A stretch of DNA of 64,000 nucleotides from Nocardia brasiliensis (GCF_011801125.1 NZ_CP046171.1:6572001-6636000), one strand, 5' to 3'; counted from the stretch's first letter, positions 1-8,721 are shown. The notes: a model not told the origin generated them from the letters alone. Made by a program: numbers and translations.

Positions 1-1908
1 ATGTTCGGCGACAACGAGATCGAGGTCTCGCTCACCGCCAACCCGTCGCACCTGGAAGCGGTCGACCCGGTGCTCGAGGGCCTGGTCCGCGCCAAGCAGG
101 ACCTGCTGGACAAGGGTGACGGTGCGGAGGGCTACTCCGTGATGCCGCTGATGCTGCACGGTGACGCCGCGTTCGCGGGTCAGGGTGTGGTCGCGGAGAC
201 GCTGAACCTGTCCGGGCTGCGCGGCTACCGCGTCGGCGGCACCATCCACATCGTGGTGAACAACCAGATCGGCTTCACCACCGCGCCGGAGAACAGCCGC
301 TCCACCGAATACTCCACCGACATCGCGAAGTTCATCGGCGCGCCGATCTTCCACGTGAACGGTGACGACCCGGAGGCCTGTGACTGGGTCGCCCGCCTCG
401 CGGTCGACTTCCGGCAGAAGTTCCGCAAGGACGTCGTCATCGACATGGTCTGCTACCGCCGTCGCGGCCACAACGAGGGCGACGATCCGTCGATGACCCA
501 GCCGTCGATGTACGACGTCATCGACACCAAGCGCTCGGTGCGCAAGGCCTACACCGAGAGCCTGATCGGCCGTGGCGACATCTCGCTGAAAGAGGCCGAG
601 GACGCGCTGCGCGACTACCAGGGTCAGCTGGAGCGGGTGTTCAACGAGGTCCGCGAGCTGGAGAAGTACACCCCGGAGCCGAGTGAGTCGGTCGAGGACG
701 ACCAGAAGGTCCCGACCACCGTGCAGACGGCCGTGGACAAGACGGTGCTGCAGCGCATCGGCGACGCGTTCCTGAACGTGCCCGACGGCTTCAACGTGCA
801 CCCGCGCGTCAAGCCGGTGCTGGAGAAGCGTCGCGAGATGGCCTACGAGGGCAAGGTCGACTGGGCCTTCGCCGAGCTGATGGCGTTCGGCACGCTCATC
901 GACGAGGGTCGCGCGGTGCGCCTCACCGGTCAGGACTCCCGGCGCGGCACCTTCACCCAGCGGCACGCGGTGATCATCGACCGCAAGACCGGCGGCGAGT
1001 ACACCCCGCTGCACAACATCGGCAGCAAGGACCCGGGCTGGTTCGCGGTGCACGACTCGGCGCTGAGCGAATACGCCGCGGTCGGCTTCGAATACGGCTA
1101 CTCGCTGGGCAACCCGAACGCACTCGTGCTGTGGGAGGCGCAGTTCGGTGACTTCGTCAACGGCGCGCAGTCGATCATCGACGAGTTCATCTCCTCCGGT
1201 GAGGCCAAGTGGGGCCAGCTCTCCGACGTCGTGCTGCTGCTGCCGCACGGCCACGAGGGTCAGGGCCCGGACCACACCTCCGGTCGCATCGAGCGGTTCC
1301 TGCAGCTGTGCGCCGAAGGGTCGATGACGGTCGCCGTGCCGTCCACCCCGGCGAACTACTTCCACCTGCTGCGCCGCCACGCGTTGGACGGCATCCGCCG
1401 CCCGATGATCGTCTTCACCCCGAAGTCGATGCTGCGCAACAAGGCGGTCGTGTCGGATCTGAAGGACTTCACCGAGAGCAAGTTCCGCTCGGTGTTCGAC
1501 GAGCCCGCCTACGAGCAGGGCGTCGGCGACCGCAGCAAGGTGAAGCGGATCCTGATGACCAGCGGCAAGCTGTACTACGAGCTGGCCGCCGAGAAGGCGA
1601 AGCAGAAGCGCGAAGACGTCGCGATCGTGCGGATCGAGCAGCTCTACCCGCTGCCCACCTACCGCCTGAACGAGTCGCTGGAGCGCTACACCAACGCCAC
1701 CGACATCGTGTGGGTCCAGGAGGAACCGGCCAACCAGGGCGCCTGGCCCTTCTTCGGCCTCAACCTCCCGGAGGTCCTGCCCGAACGCCTCGGCAAGCTC
1801 CGCCGCATCTCCCGCCGTGCCATGTCGGCCCCCTCCTCGGGTTCCAGCAAGGTCCACGCCGTCGAGCAAGCGGAAATCATCGCCGAAGCCTTCGAACCCA
1901 CTGCCTGA
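1..1908 (+). CDS. kgd: Multifunctional 2-oxoglutarate dehydrogenase E1 / decarboxylase, C-terminal part
   Basis: This is the 3' half of Kgd, the large thiamine-diphosphate enzyme that decarboxylates 2-oxoglutarate in the actinobacterial TCA cycle. The 635 visible residues begin in mid-protein ([20 protein letters not shown]) and contain [18 protein letters not shown] and the [17 protein letters not shown] block typical of oxoglutarate dehydrogenase E1, then the transketolase-like C-terminal domain ([20 protein letters not shown]). Full-length actinobacterial Kgd is about 1200 residues and adds an N-terminal succinyltransferase domain, so the true start lies upstream of this window. The ATG at base 1 is an internal Met. 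The gene ends at TGA 1906 and is followed by a strong terminator. Confidence 0.97.
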   Translation: MFGDNEIEVSLTANPSHLEAVDPVLEGLVRAKQDLLDKGDGAEGYSVMPLMLHGDAAFAGQGVVAETLNLSGLRGYRVGGTIHIVVNNQIGFTTAPENSRSTEYSTDIAKFIGAPIFHVNGDDPEACDWVARLAVDFRQKFRKDVVIDMVCYRRRGHNEGDDPSMTQPSMYDVIDTKRSVRKAYTESLIGRGDISLKEAEDALRDYQGQLERVFNEVRELEKYTPEPSESVEDDQKVPTTVQTAVDKTVLQRIGDAFLNVPDGFNVHPRVKPVLEKRREMAYEGKVDWAFAELMAFGTLIDEGRAVRLTGQDSRRGTFTQRHAVIIDRKTGGEYTPLHNIGSKDPGWFAVHDSALSEYAAVGFEYGYSLGNPNALVLWEAQFGDFVNGAQSIIDEFISSGEAKWGQLSDVVLLLPHGHEGQGPDHTSGRIERFLQLCAEGSMTVAVPSTPANYFHLLRRHALDGIRRPMIVFTPKSMLRNKAVVSDLKDFTESKFRSVFDEPAYEQGVGDRSKVKRILMTSGKLYYELAAEKAKQKREDVAIVRIEQLYPLPTYRLNESLERYTNATDIVWVQEEPANQGAWPFFGLNLPEVLPERLGKLRRISRRAMSAPSSGSSKVHAVEQAEIIAEAFEPTA

Positions 1909-1920
1909 CCCTCTCCCCTC

Positions 1921-1955
1921 CGACGCCGGGCCGAATCCCCTTCGGCCCGGCGTCG
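1921..1955 (+). terminator. Terminator after kgd
   Basis: A perfect 15-bp inverted repeat (CGACGCCGGGCCGAA, loop TCCCC, TTCGGCCCGGCGTCG) starts 12 bases after the kgd stop. It has no U-run, as is common in high-GC actinobacteria. It separates kgd from the WXG100 gene. Confidence 0.85.
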
Positions 1956-2005
1956 CTGTCTCTACCTCGTCGACACTGCCCACGACCACCCGTAGACTCG
2001 CCGCA

Positions 2006-2082
2006 GTGAGCGAGCGAAGCGAGAGAAGCGTGTCACAGCGCCCCTCGCGCATGTCTGTGGTGAGCGCCAGCGAAGCACAGAC
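2006..2082 (+). repeat. 77-bp start-codon repeat, copy A (encodes a 26-residue leader ORF)
   Basis: First of three copies of a 77-bp unit that ends exactly at the start codon of a gene (here ATG 2083). It reads GTG AGC GAG CGA AGC GAG and continues in frame for 26 codons (MSERSERSVSQR...SASEAQT). Its TGA (2084-2086) overlaps the ATG of the WXG100 gene. A purine-rich GAAG lies 7 bases before the ATG. The bases TGAGCGA occur at both borders (2007-2013 and 2084-2090). The other copies are at 8645 and 43155. Whether the peptide is made is unknown. Confidence 0.7.
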
Positions 2083-2415
2083 ATGAGCGACGGGGGTGCG
2101 CCAGGACAGCACGTATATGTGCTACCCGACCGTGTCCGTGAGGTCGGCACCTACGTCTACGAGTTGGCCGAGGCGTTGCGGTCCGCGTTGAATGCCGCGG
2201 CCAAGGACGTCGACGCGCTGACCGCGGGCAGCTGGACAGGCGATTCGGCCACCGAGTTCGCCAACGGCTGGACCGCTGTGCGCGACGGCGGCATCCAGAT
2301 CATGTCCGCGCTGACCGGCATGGCCGAGAAGCTCGGCGTCACCGCAGACACCTATCAGCACCGCGACGACAGCAACGCGGCCGCGCTGCACACCTCCAGC
2401 CTGGATCTGCCATGA
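2083..2415 (+). CDS. WXG100-like type VII secretion substrate
   Basis: This 110-residue helical protein has the size and helix-turn-helix plan of the WXG100/ESAT-6 family. A SWTGDSA turn (WxG) falls near residues 48-54, between two predicted helices. Such proteins are exported by ESX/type VII machines and often sit just before polymorphic toxins as partners or carriers. The start ATG 2083 overlaps the stop of the upstream 26-codon leader. Its own stop overlaps the next gene by ATGA at 2412, so the two are probably translationally coupled. No ESX apparatus gene is visible in the window. Confidence 0.8.
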   Translation: MSDGGAPGQHVYVLPDRVREVGTYVYELAEALRSALNAAAKDVDALTAGSWTGDSATEFANGWTAVRDGGIQIMSALTGMAEKLGVTADTYQHRDDSNAAALHTSSLDLP

Positions 2416-2711
2416 GCTCCGAGTTCTCGGTGGACCTCGAGCACCTGGACCAGATCGTGTCGCGACTGTCCGGGCTGGCCGGATTCGTCGCCGACCATCT
2501 CGACGAAATCGACGATCGCGTCGCCGGTTTGCACGGTACCGGCTGGGAAAGTGTTGCGGCCCAGGCCTACGCCGACGCCCACCGCCAATGGGCCACGGGT
2601 GCACGCGAGTTCGTCGAAGGGGTCCGCGAGATGAGCGATGCGGCCAAGCAGGCCCACGCACGCTACACCCGCGCCATCGAACTCAACAGCAAGATGCTGG
2701 GCGGGGCCTGA
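2412..2711 (+). CDS. Second WXG100-like protein
   Basis: This 99-residue helical hairpin protein has a GWES turn near residues 40-43, where the canonical WXG glycine is replaced, followed by a long second helix (AAQAYADAHRQWATGAREF...). It is probably the partner of the preceding WXG100 protein in a heterodimer, or of the N-terminal domain of the following toxin. It overlaps the previous gene by 4 bases (ATGA), and its stop lies 3 bases before the toxin start at 2715, so the three genes form one operon. Confidence 0.78.
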   Translation: MSSEFSVDLEHLDQIVSRLSGLAGFVADHLDEIDDRVAGLHGTGWESVAAQAYADAHRQWATGAREFVEGVREMSDAAKQAHARYTRAIELNSKMLGGA

Positions 2712-2714
2712 GCC

Positions 2715-4081
2715 ATGCGCATCGACTGGCAGGTCTACTACGACGCCGCCAAGCGATGCCACGATCTCGCCGCCGATCTACGCCGCGCCGACAGGCCGGT
2801 GCACGACGCGGTCAAAGGCGAATGCGCCGGTATGGCCGGTGACGCGCCCGGTTGCAAGGAATGGGGCGAGAAGTACGACGCCACCGCCCGCGACACGATG
2901 CAGGCGTGCACGAACCTCGCCGACGCACTCACCAACTTCGGCTACGTGCTCTACGCCGCCGGTTACAACTACGGCATCAGCAACAAGAGCAATCCGGCGC
3001 CGGAACGGCCCGACGTGCGCGAGATGACCGAACACCGGGTGAGCATCCCGACTTCGGTGCGCGACAACGGAATCGGCATCGAGCACCACGGCGGCGTTCA
3101 AGAACTCTTCGATGCGCTGATCGCGAAGATCCTGACCACCTTCGGAAAGCTTCCCAACGGTGACATCGAGAAACTGAAGAAGGCCTCGACCACTTGGACG
3201 ACATTCGCCAACCACGAGACCGTCACCGGCGCGGCAGCCCGCATCACCACCATCATCGGCCTGTTCGACAGGATCGAGGACAAGACCAACCTGCCGCCGC
3301 TGCTCGCCCACCTCGAAACCTTGCGCGGCGGAGCCGATCAGGTCGCGGCCGCAGCCCAGAATCTCGCGACCCCGTCGCCGACTATCACGCCGGAACCGTC
3401 GAGGTGCGCGGCAACATCGAATCATCGATCACCCAGGCCGAGTGGGCCATCGGCCTCACCGTGGTCGCCGCGGCGGCCGCAGCCTGGTTCACCTTCGGCG
3501 GTAGCGCCGCAGCGGGCGCAGGCGGTGTCGGCGTCATCGTCACCAACACCGTCAACACCATCCGCACCGTCTACCAGGGCAGCAACCTCCTCAAAGCCGT
3601 AGGCCTGGCAACAGCCGCCGCCGGCGCCGTAGGCCTGATCAAATCCTTCGACAAAGTCCCCGACCTCGGCACCACCCTCACCTCCCTCGCCACCATCATC
3701 GCCATGCGGGTGTTGATCGAGGATGATGGAGAGTCGACCTCGGACACGACGCCACCGGCAACGGCGGCTGCTTTCCCACCGCAGCAAGCGGTCGACAAGA
3801 TCCCGACCGAGTGGGGCGAAGGTCAGCCGAATAGGAAGAAGGACGGCGAACGCTGGCACGATCCGGAAAATCCGAACGGCGCCGGCGTTCGGATCGATAA
3901 GGGAGATCCGAACAGCCCGAATCAGTCTCAGCGAGTAGACCATGTAGTCGTTCGGTCGGACGGTAAGGTTCTGGGGCCTGATGGTCAACCGATACCGCCC
4001 GGCTCCTCGATCAAAGAACACCCAGAAGCGCACATACCTCTCGAAGAGTGGCTCAAATGGAAGAGTTGGGATCACCCGTGA
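2715..4081 (+). pseudogene. Frameshifted type VII polymorphic toxin
   Basis: Two overlapping reading frames make one protein. The first (from ATG 2715) gives an N-terminal secretion-type helical domain through ...QVAAAAQNLAT. The second continues from about 3370 as VADYHAGTVEVRGNIESSITQAEW, then a hydrophobic Ala/Gly-rich stretch (AAAAWFTFGGSAAAGAGG), and ends in an effector domain of roughly 90 residues with GERWHDP, GAGVRIDKGDP, QRVDHVVV and AHIPLEEWLKW. That tail resembles the Ntox28-type nuclease domain of polymorphic toxins; this comes from memory of the family, not a search. Reading the CCCC run at 3370-3373 as five Cs restores one frame of about 455 residues. It could be a real mutation, phase variation or a sequencing error. 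Immunity-type genes follow directly. Confidence 0.75.
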
Positions 4082-4458
4082 CAAGAGTCCGCTACCCAGA
4101 AGCCCGGAGAGCTGTAATCAACGCGGTAGCAGCACTGTCGGATCTCGAGTACCAGAAGAGGGTTTGGCTGGAAAGGGTATATCCGCATGAGAATTTCTAT
4201 GACGATCTCGACACGAACGTCCATATTCTCTACGACGACTATCGAATATTGCCGGATGCGGAATCAGCACTGGGCGACGTCCTGGTACCCGGGGACGAAA
4301 TAGAACGTCTTCGCACCCTCGGCCGAGTGCTGGATCCCGTGATCGAAGAACTCGGCGATTGCCCGGACTCGCGGTACGTAGCCCATAAGCAGTGGCCGGT
4401 AGTCACTCGTGCCGCAAGCGCTGCTCTGTCAGCGATGGTGCTTTCCGGCGGGCTGTGA
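4078..4458 (+). CDS. SCO4402-like small protein, candidate immunity factor
   Basis: This protein of about 126 residues starts RVRYPEARRAVINAVAALSD and contains VYPHENFYDDLDTNVHILYDDYRILPDA. I associate that pattern with the SCO4402-like hypothetical family of actinomycetes. GTG 4078 is the preferred start because it overlaps the toxin stop by GTGA; an in-frame ATG at 4048 would overlap the toxin much further. A position directly after a toxin C-terminus suggests immunity, but the biochemical role is not known. Confidence 0.7.
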   Translation: MTRVRYPEARRAVINAVAALSDLEYQKRVWLERVYPHENFYDDLDTNVHILYDDYRILPDAESALGDVLVPGDEIERLRTLGRVLDPVIEELGDCPDSRYVAHKQWPVVTRAASAALSAMVLSGGL

Positions 4459-4464
4459 GCAAGC

Positions 4465-4911
4465 ATGACCGTTGGGGACCAGCCAATCAGCGATAGCGAC
4501 AACTTTTCGCTTGAGCAACTCGAAGGTGTCGCCTGGCCGCAACCACCCGAGAACGCCACGCGTGTGATGCGGTTGGTGTACGAGCTTCGCCGGAGACCGA
4601 TCCGCAAATTGACCCCGGAGGACCTGAGAGTCCTACTGAGGCAGCGTGAAGGCATCGCCGCACTGCTGCCCCGCACACTACGCCTCCTCGGGGAAAACCC
4701 ACTGGCCGAGGGCGACTACTTCCCCGGCGACTTACTCGTAGCCGCGCTCGGCCTGGCCACGTCATTTTGGCGCAATAACCCCGAATATGTCCCTCAGCTG
4801 TGCCAGATAATCAGAAAGGTCGAAGCAATGGGCAATCTCGATGACCTCGGCGCCCCGCACGACGGGATCTGGGAAGTAATCGAAAGTTTTCGCACCAATA
4901 CAGCGCGATAG
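4465..4911 (+). CDS. CdiI-type contact-dependent inhibition immunity protein
   Basis: This 148-residue acidic protein has the family pattern LEQLEGVAWPQPPENATRV, LRRRPIRKLTPEDLRVLLRQREGI and NPLAEGDYFPGDLLVAAL. I recognise it as the CdiI immunity family linked to contact-dependent growth inhibition. It starts 6 bases after the preceding gene and belongs to the same transcript. It is a strong candidate for neutralising the toxin at 2715-4081, or is a second, orphan immunity gene, since two different immunity types follow a single toxin. Confidence 0.8.
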   Translation: MTVGDQPISDSDNFSLEQLEGVAWPQPPENATRVMRLVYELRRRPIRKLTPEDLRVLLRQREGIAALLPRTLRLLGENPLAEGDYFPGDLLVAALGLATSFWRNNPEYVPQLCQIIRKVEAMGNLDDLGAPHDGIWEVIESFRTNTAR

Positions 4912-4928
4912 TACGTTGAACCTCTGCA

Positions 4929-5360
4929 GTGGCCAGCTGCCGCCAGACCGCAGAGGCCGCGCAGTCCCCCGATGACGCTGGCCGGTACGCGCGAACGAGA
5001 TGTTGGAGACTTCGATGGGAACTAGGTGACGACGATCAGCTTTCGCTCAAGGAAGGGGATGCCTTCAGTGTGCGCAAGGCGATCTACCGGATGATCCTCA
5101 CGCGCGCCAAGCGCAGTCTGGAAGATCCAGGCGACCTGCACGAACTCGAACTCAGCGAGTACTGCGAGGGGATCTCGCTGTTTTCGATGCCGCCCGCTCA
5201 GCGAGCGCGCGTCGGGCGCGCTCTACTGGCCGGGGTGGTCGTGCTTCGAGCAGACATCGCTGCAGGGTGCACGACGGAAGAGCCGACCCGCATCGGGATC
5301 GAGGAAAGACTCAGCGAACTGGTCGAATTCATGAAATTGCACCTCGAAGCGGCCGGATAG
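4929..5360 (+). CDS. Hypothetical protein of the toxin island, start uncertain
   Basis: The convincing part runs from about GDDDQLSLKEGDAFSVRKAIYRMILTRAK to LVEFMKLHLEAAG. The first 30 residues after GTG 4929 (MASCRQTAEAAQSPDD...) look like out-of-frame translation. The true start may be the GTG near 5070, or an ATG at 5000 (MLETSMGTR) joined by a frameshift. The C-terminal 60 residues match the next gene (SLFSMPPAQRARVGRALL...LRADIAAG.TTEEP versus SLFRLPEDQRSRIGGALL...LRADIAAG.ATEEP), so these are tandem paralogues. The function is unknown; position suggests an immunity family. Confidence 0.55.
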   Translation: MASCRQTAEAAQSPDDAGRYARTRCWRLRWELGDDDQLSLKEGDAFSVRKAIYRMILTRAKRSLEDPGDLHELELSEYCEGISLFSMPPAQRARVGRALLAGVVVLRADIAAGCTTEEPTRIGIEERLSELVEFMKLHLEAAG

Positions 5361-5449
5361 GCAGCGTCGAGACGCTACCGGGGCGGTGGGTGGTTCAGCC
5401 CCGTGTGCGGATTCGGCGGTTTCGGGAGTAGTCGCCTTGGTGGAATTCG

Positions 5450-5701
5450 GTGATGTCGCCGGAGGTGGCTTGGAAGCGGGCACAGGAGAGGGCTGCCGTG
5501 GGTGACGAGTCACTCTTCCGCTTGCCTGAAGACCAGCGTTCGCGCATCGGCGGTGCGCTGCTGCACGGTGCGCAGAAACTACGCGCCGACATCGCAGCGG
5601 GCAACGCGACCGAGGAGCCCGTTCGCGAGGGTATCGAGAGCGTCCTCGACGACCTCGTCGAGTTCATGACGACGCGCCTCGACGCCCCGGCCCCGGGTTA
5701 A
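5450..5701 (+). CDS. Truncated paralogue of the preceding gene
   Basis: This reading frame of about 83 residues has a C-terminal 60 that parallels the gene at 4929-5360, including LRADIAAGNATEEP and LVEFMTTRLD. The N-terminal half of its neighbour is missing. The region 5361-5449 shows no matching frame, so this is probably a partial duplicate or decayed orphan immunity gene. GTG 5450 or GTG 5501 (GDESLFRLPEDQ) could start it. Function not recognised. Confidence 0.45.
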   Translation: MMSPEVAWKRAQERAAVGDESLFRLPEDQRSRIGGALLHGAQKLRADIAAGNATEEPVREGIESVLDDLVEFMTTRLDAPAPG

Positions 5702-5723
5702 GCGTAGGGGCAAGGTACTGCAC

Positions 5724-6243
5724 GTGGAGCGGGTCGTCGAATACACCGGCAGGTTGTTCATCAACTTTCGCGAATTCGAATTCGAGGACGGGCACAGCCA
5801 CTGCTACCGGTGGATAGACGCGAAGCAGTACGCATTGACGACATCGGGGTCCGACGACCGGACCATTTTGGCTGATCTGATAGCAAGCGCCGCGTATCGC
5901 GACGACTATGTCGGCAGTGGGTGGATACGGATGGGATCCGCCATGGGCCGTATTGGCTGGATCGGATCTCGAGCGAATCTATTCCGCCGTCGACGTAACC
6001 ACCGCCAGCGACGTGCTGGAGCGGTGGTTGCGCGGCTGCGGGGTCGTCCCTGAACAGTTGCGTGAAGTGGTTCAGCGGCGCATTGTCGAGCCCTTGTGTT
6101 CCGCCACGAGCCGGTACCTACTGCGCGATCTCGGCTCGTCCGCTGTCAACGACTACGGCGACCTGCACCGCGAGTTCCACGAGATCGTGCTCATCGACAA
6201 GAAGGAGCGGTCGGTGCTACTCACCGTCCTCTCCGACGACTGA
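5724..6243 (+). pseudogene. Frameshifted hypothetical protein, last gene of the toxin island
   Basis: Two frames abut. The first (GTG 5724: RVVEYTGRLFINFREFEFEDGHSHCYRW) runs credibly to about DDYVGSG. The second, entered near 5910-5925, gives WDPPWAVLAGSDLERIYSAVD and ends HREFHEIVLIDKKERSVLLTVLSDD. A single +1 shift makes one protein of about 173 residues. Past the junction the first frame turns into Arg-rich shadow sequence. It is small, acidic and in the tail of the toxin operon, so a broken immunity protein is likely, but no family is recognised. Confidence 0.5.
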
Positions 6244-6261
6244 CGGCGACCGAGTTCCACC

Positions 6262-6286
6262 AAAAAGTTTGTCCCGCCGGGGGACA
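6262..6286 (-). terminator. Terminator after the TetR gene
   Basis: TGTCCC (6270-6275), loop GCCGG, GGGACA (6281-6286) form a hairpin. Read on the minus strand it is followed by AACTTTTTGG, a U-rich tail. It lies between the convergent toxin island and the TetR gene. The flank 6287-6405 shows no gene. Confidence 0.5.
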
Positions 6287-6405
6287 CGACGTTGTGGCAC
6301 CTGGGCGGGTGTTCCATGGGACGTTTGTGTTCGGATGCCCAGGGCGGCAATGAGGTTGGGTTGCGCCGTAGGGGTTGAGGTTTCGGGGGTGGGGAGGGCG
6401 CAAGG

Positions 6406-7047
6406 TTAGGGGGTGGGTTGGCTGGGGCGTAGGGCGGCGGTCAGTTCGGGGCTGAGGGCCAGGGCGGGGAGGGATTCGACTATCAGCTCGATGAGTTGTT
6501 CGCGAGAGACGGGCTTGTCGCTGATCCAGGTGAGGATTGTTTCCTCGACGAAGGCGATCCAGCCGCGGACGGCGAGGGCGAGGCGGGGGCGGTCGGGGTC
6601 GTCGAGCGGGATGGGCGTCTCGGCGAGCACGATTTCGGCTATCGCGGAACGGGATTCGTTGACCAGGGTGAGCGTGCCCGGTTTGTAACTGAACGGACCG
6701 CGCAGGACGGCGTGGTAGGCGGCCTGGTTTTCTTCGACGTAGGCGACGTAGCGTTCGACGGCGTCGCGCAGCATGTCGAACAGGCCGAGGCTGCGGTCGG
6801 GCGCGATGGCGGTCAGGAATTCACTGTTGACGTGCAGGGCGATGGCCTCGTGGAACTCGTTTTTCGAGGCGAAGTAGTGGAACAGCAGGCCGCGGGAGAT
6901 CCCGGCCTGCTTGGCGATGTCGTCGACGGAGATGTCTTCGAGCGCCCGTTCGGCGAGCATTTCGGCGCCCAGGGTGATCAGTTGCACTCGGCGCTCGTCC
7001 GGGCTGAGCCGGACGCGCTTGGTCTCTGCTGAACTACTGGAACTCAC
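6406..7047 (-). CDS. TetR/AcrR family transcriptional regulator
   Basis: This 213-residue repressor has an N-terminal helix-turn-helix (about residues 30-65) containing ISVDDIAKQAGISRGLLFHYFASKNEF, the classical TetR DNA-binding signature, and a divergent ligand-binding C-terminus. It starts at GTG 7047. The gene is divergent from the flavin monooxygenase cluster across 68 bases that include a TGAA-N5-TTCA inverted repeat, so it most likely represses that cluster and itself. In M. tuberculosis the comparable mymA operon is controlled by an AraC-type regulator (VirS) instead. Confidence 0.92.
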   Translation of the reverse strand: MSSSSSAETKRVRLSPDERRVQLITLGAEMLAERALEDISVDDIAKQAGISRGLLFHYFASKNEFHEAIALHVNSEFLTAIAPDRSLGLFDMLRDAVERYVAYVEENQAAYHAVLRGPFSYKPGTLTLVNESRSAIAEIVLAETPIPLDDPDRPRLALAVRGWIAFVEETILTWISDKPVSREQLIELIVESLPALALSPELTAALRPSQPTP

Positions 7048-7060
7048 ATCGTCATCCTAC

Positions 7061-7073
7061 TGAACGTGATTCA
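7061..7073. promoter_or_regulatory. Candidate TetR operator in the divergent promoter
   Basis: TGAACGTGATTCA has inverted TGAA/TTCA arms around CGTGA. It sits between the TetR start (7047) and the monooxygenase start (7116). A further CAATA/TTGAC-rich stretch follows. The site is short, so the assignment is tentative. Confidence 0.45.
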
Positions 7074-7115
7074 ATACTGTTGACTGCCGCTCAATAAGCA
7101 TCTACCCTTCGGTAT

Positions 7116-8642
7116 ATGAGTCGCAAGGTTACAGACAAAGCTGTCGGCGACCGGTCCGCCCGCCGCGTCAAGACAATCATCATCGGTGGTGGGTTCTCAG
7201 GGCTCGGGCTGGCGATCCGGTTGAGCCAGCAGGGCAGAGACGACTACCTGGTGCTGGAGCGTGGCCACGATGTCGGCGGCACCTGGCGGGACAACACCTA
7301 CCCCGGTGCGGCCTGCGACGTCCCCTCGCACCTGTACTCGTATTCCTTCGCGTTGAACCCGGACTGGTCGCGCTCGTTCTCCCGGCAGGGCGAGATCCAG
7401 AAGTACATCCGCGGCGTCGCGGAGAAGTACAACGTGCTGGGCAACCACGTCTTCGACTGCGACGTGACCAGCGTGCGCTGGAACAACGAGGACGCCCAGT
7501 GGGAGATCGAGTCGTCCAAGGGCAGCTTCGTCGCCGACACCGTGGTCTCCGCGATCGGCGCGCTGTGCGAGCCCGCGCTGCCGGATATCAAGGGCATCAA
7601 CGACTTCCAGGGCGAGATCTGCCACTCAGCGCGGTGGAACCATGAGCTCGACCTCACCGGCAAGCGGGTCGCGATCATCGGCACCGGCGCCTCGTCGATC
7701 CAGATCGTGCCCGAGATCGCGCCCAAGGTGGCGCATTTGGATGTCTACCAGCGCACCGCCCCGTGGCTGCTGCCCCGGATGGACCGCCCGTACACCAAGG
7801 CCGAGCGACTCGCCTTCAAATACGTCCCCGGCGTCCAGCGCCTGTCCCGGGCCGCGATCTACGCCGCCCGCGAGACCCAGGTCGTCGGCCTGGCCAAGTT
7901 CCCCGCGCTGATGCAGGCGTTCGAACTGGTCGCGAAGGCCAAGCTGCGGCACGAGGTGCGCGATCCGCAACTGCGCGCCAAGGTGACTCCGGACTTCCGG
8001 ATCGGCTGCAAGCGCATGCTGATCTCGAACAACTACTACCCCGCGCTCAGCAGGGACAACGTGGACGTCGTCACCGACGGCATCGCCGAGATCCGCCCGC
8101 ACTCGATCGTCACCAAGGACGGCACCGAGCGTGCGATCGACGTGCTCATCGTGGCGACCGGCTTCCACGTCACCGACTCACCGGCGTTCAACACCATCGT
8201 CGGCCGCGACGGCCGCACGCTCAGCGAGGTGTACGACGAGGCGGGCCAGCAGGGCTACAAGGGCTGCGCCACCGCGAACTTCCCGAACATGTTCACCCTG
8301 CTCGGCCCGAATGTCGGCCTCGGCCACACCTCTATGGTGTTCATGATCGAGTCGCAGCTCAACTACATCGCCGACGCGCTGGCCACGATCGACCGGCTGC
8401 GGTTGCGCACGGTCGAGGTGCGCCGCGACGCGCAGCAGAAATACAATCTCGACCTGCAGCGCAAGCTCAGCAAGAGTGTCTGGCTCACCGGCGGCTGCGC
8501 CAGCTGGTATCTGGACAAGCACGGCAACAACACCACGCTGTGGCCGGACTTCACCTTCGAATTCCGTAGGCTGACGCGCAATTTCGACCTGTCCGCGTAT
8601 GAAACGACCTCGGCACGAGCCGAACTGAAAGTGGGAGCGTAG
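7116..8642 (+). CDS. Flavin-containing (Baeyer-Villiger type) monooxygenase, MymA-like
   Basis: This 508-residue FAD/NADPH enzyme inserts oxygen into a carbonyl or hydroxylates a hydrophobic substrate. Residues 21-31 give the FAD motif (IIIGGGFSGLG). GGTWRDNTYPGAACDVPSHLYSYSF follows. The BVMO fingerprint appears near 164-175 as FQGEICHSARWN, and the NADPH motif as IIGTGASSIQ. The order monooxygenase, SDR, HSL esterase resembles the mymA (Rv3083)-lipR-sadH operon of M. tuberculosis, linked there to envelope lipid modification under acid stress. The stop at 8640 is followed at once by repeat copy B. Confidence 0.9.
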   Translation: MSRKVTDKAVGDRSARRVKTIIIGGGFSGLGLAIRLSQQGRDDYLVLERGHDVGGTWRDNTYPGAACDVPSHLYSYSFALNPDWSRSFSRQGEIQKYIRGVAEKYNVLGNHVFDCDVTSVRWNNEDAQWEIESSKGSFVADTVVSAIGALCEPALPDIKGINDFQGEICHSARWNHELDLTGKRVAIIGTGASSIQIVPEIAPKVAHLDVYQRTAPWLLPRMDRPYTKAERLAFKYVPGVQRLSRAAIYAARETQVVGLAKFPALMQAFELVAKAKLRHEVRDPQLRAKVTPDFRIGCKRMLISNNYYPALSRDNVDVVTDGIAEIRPHSIVTKDGTERAIDVLIVATGFHVTDSPAFNTIVGRDGRTLSEVYDEAGQQGYKGCATANFPNMFTLLGPNVGLGHTSMVFMIESQLNYIADALATIDRLRLRTVEVRRDAQQKYNLDLQRKLSKSVWLTGGCASWYLDKHGNNTTLWPDFTFEFRRLTRNFDLSAYETTSARAELKVGA

Positions 8643-8644
8643 CA

Positions 8645-8721
8645 GTGAGTGAGCGAAGCGAACGAACCATGTGCCAGCGCGCTTTGCGCACTGCGGAGCC
8701 GAGCGCTAGCGAGGTGCAGCA
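8645..8721 (+). repeat. 77-bp start-codon repeat, copy B (26-residue leader ORF)
   Basis: The second copy is GTG AGT GAG CGA AGC GAA CGA ... GCT AGC GAG, reading 26 codons (MSERSERTMCQR...SASEVQQ). Its TGA overlaps GTG 8722 of the SDR gene. It starts 3 bases after the monooxygenase stop. GAGG lies 7 bases before GTG 8722. A perfect 12-base direct repeat (AGCAGTGAGTGA) borders it at 8641-8652 and 8718-8729. A GGGAG at about 8633-8637 gives the leader GTG a good ribosome-binding site, which was perhaps the original SDR site. Confidence 0.75.
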
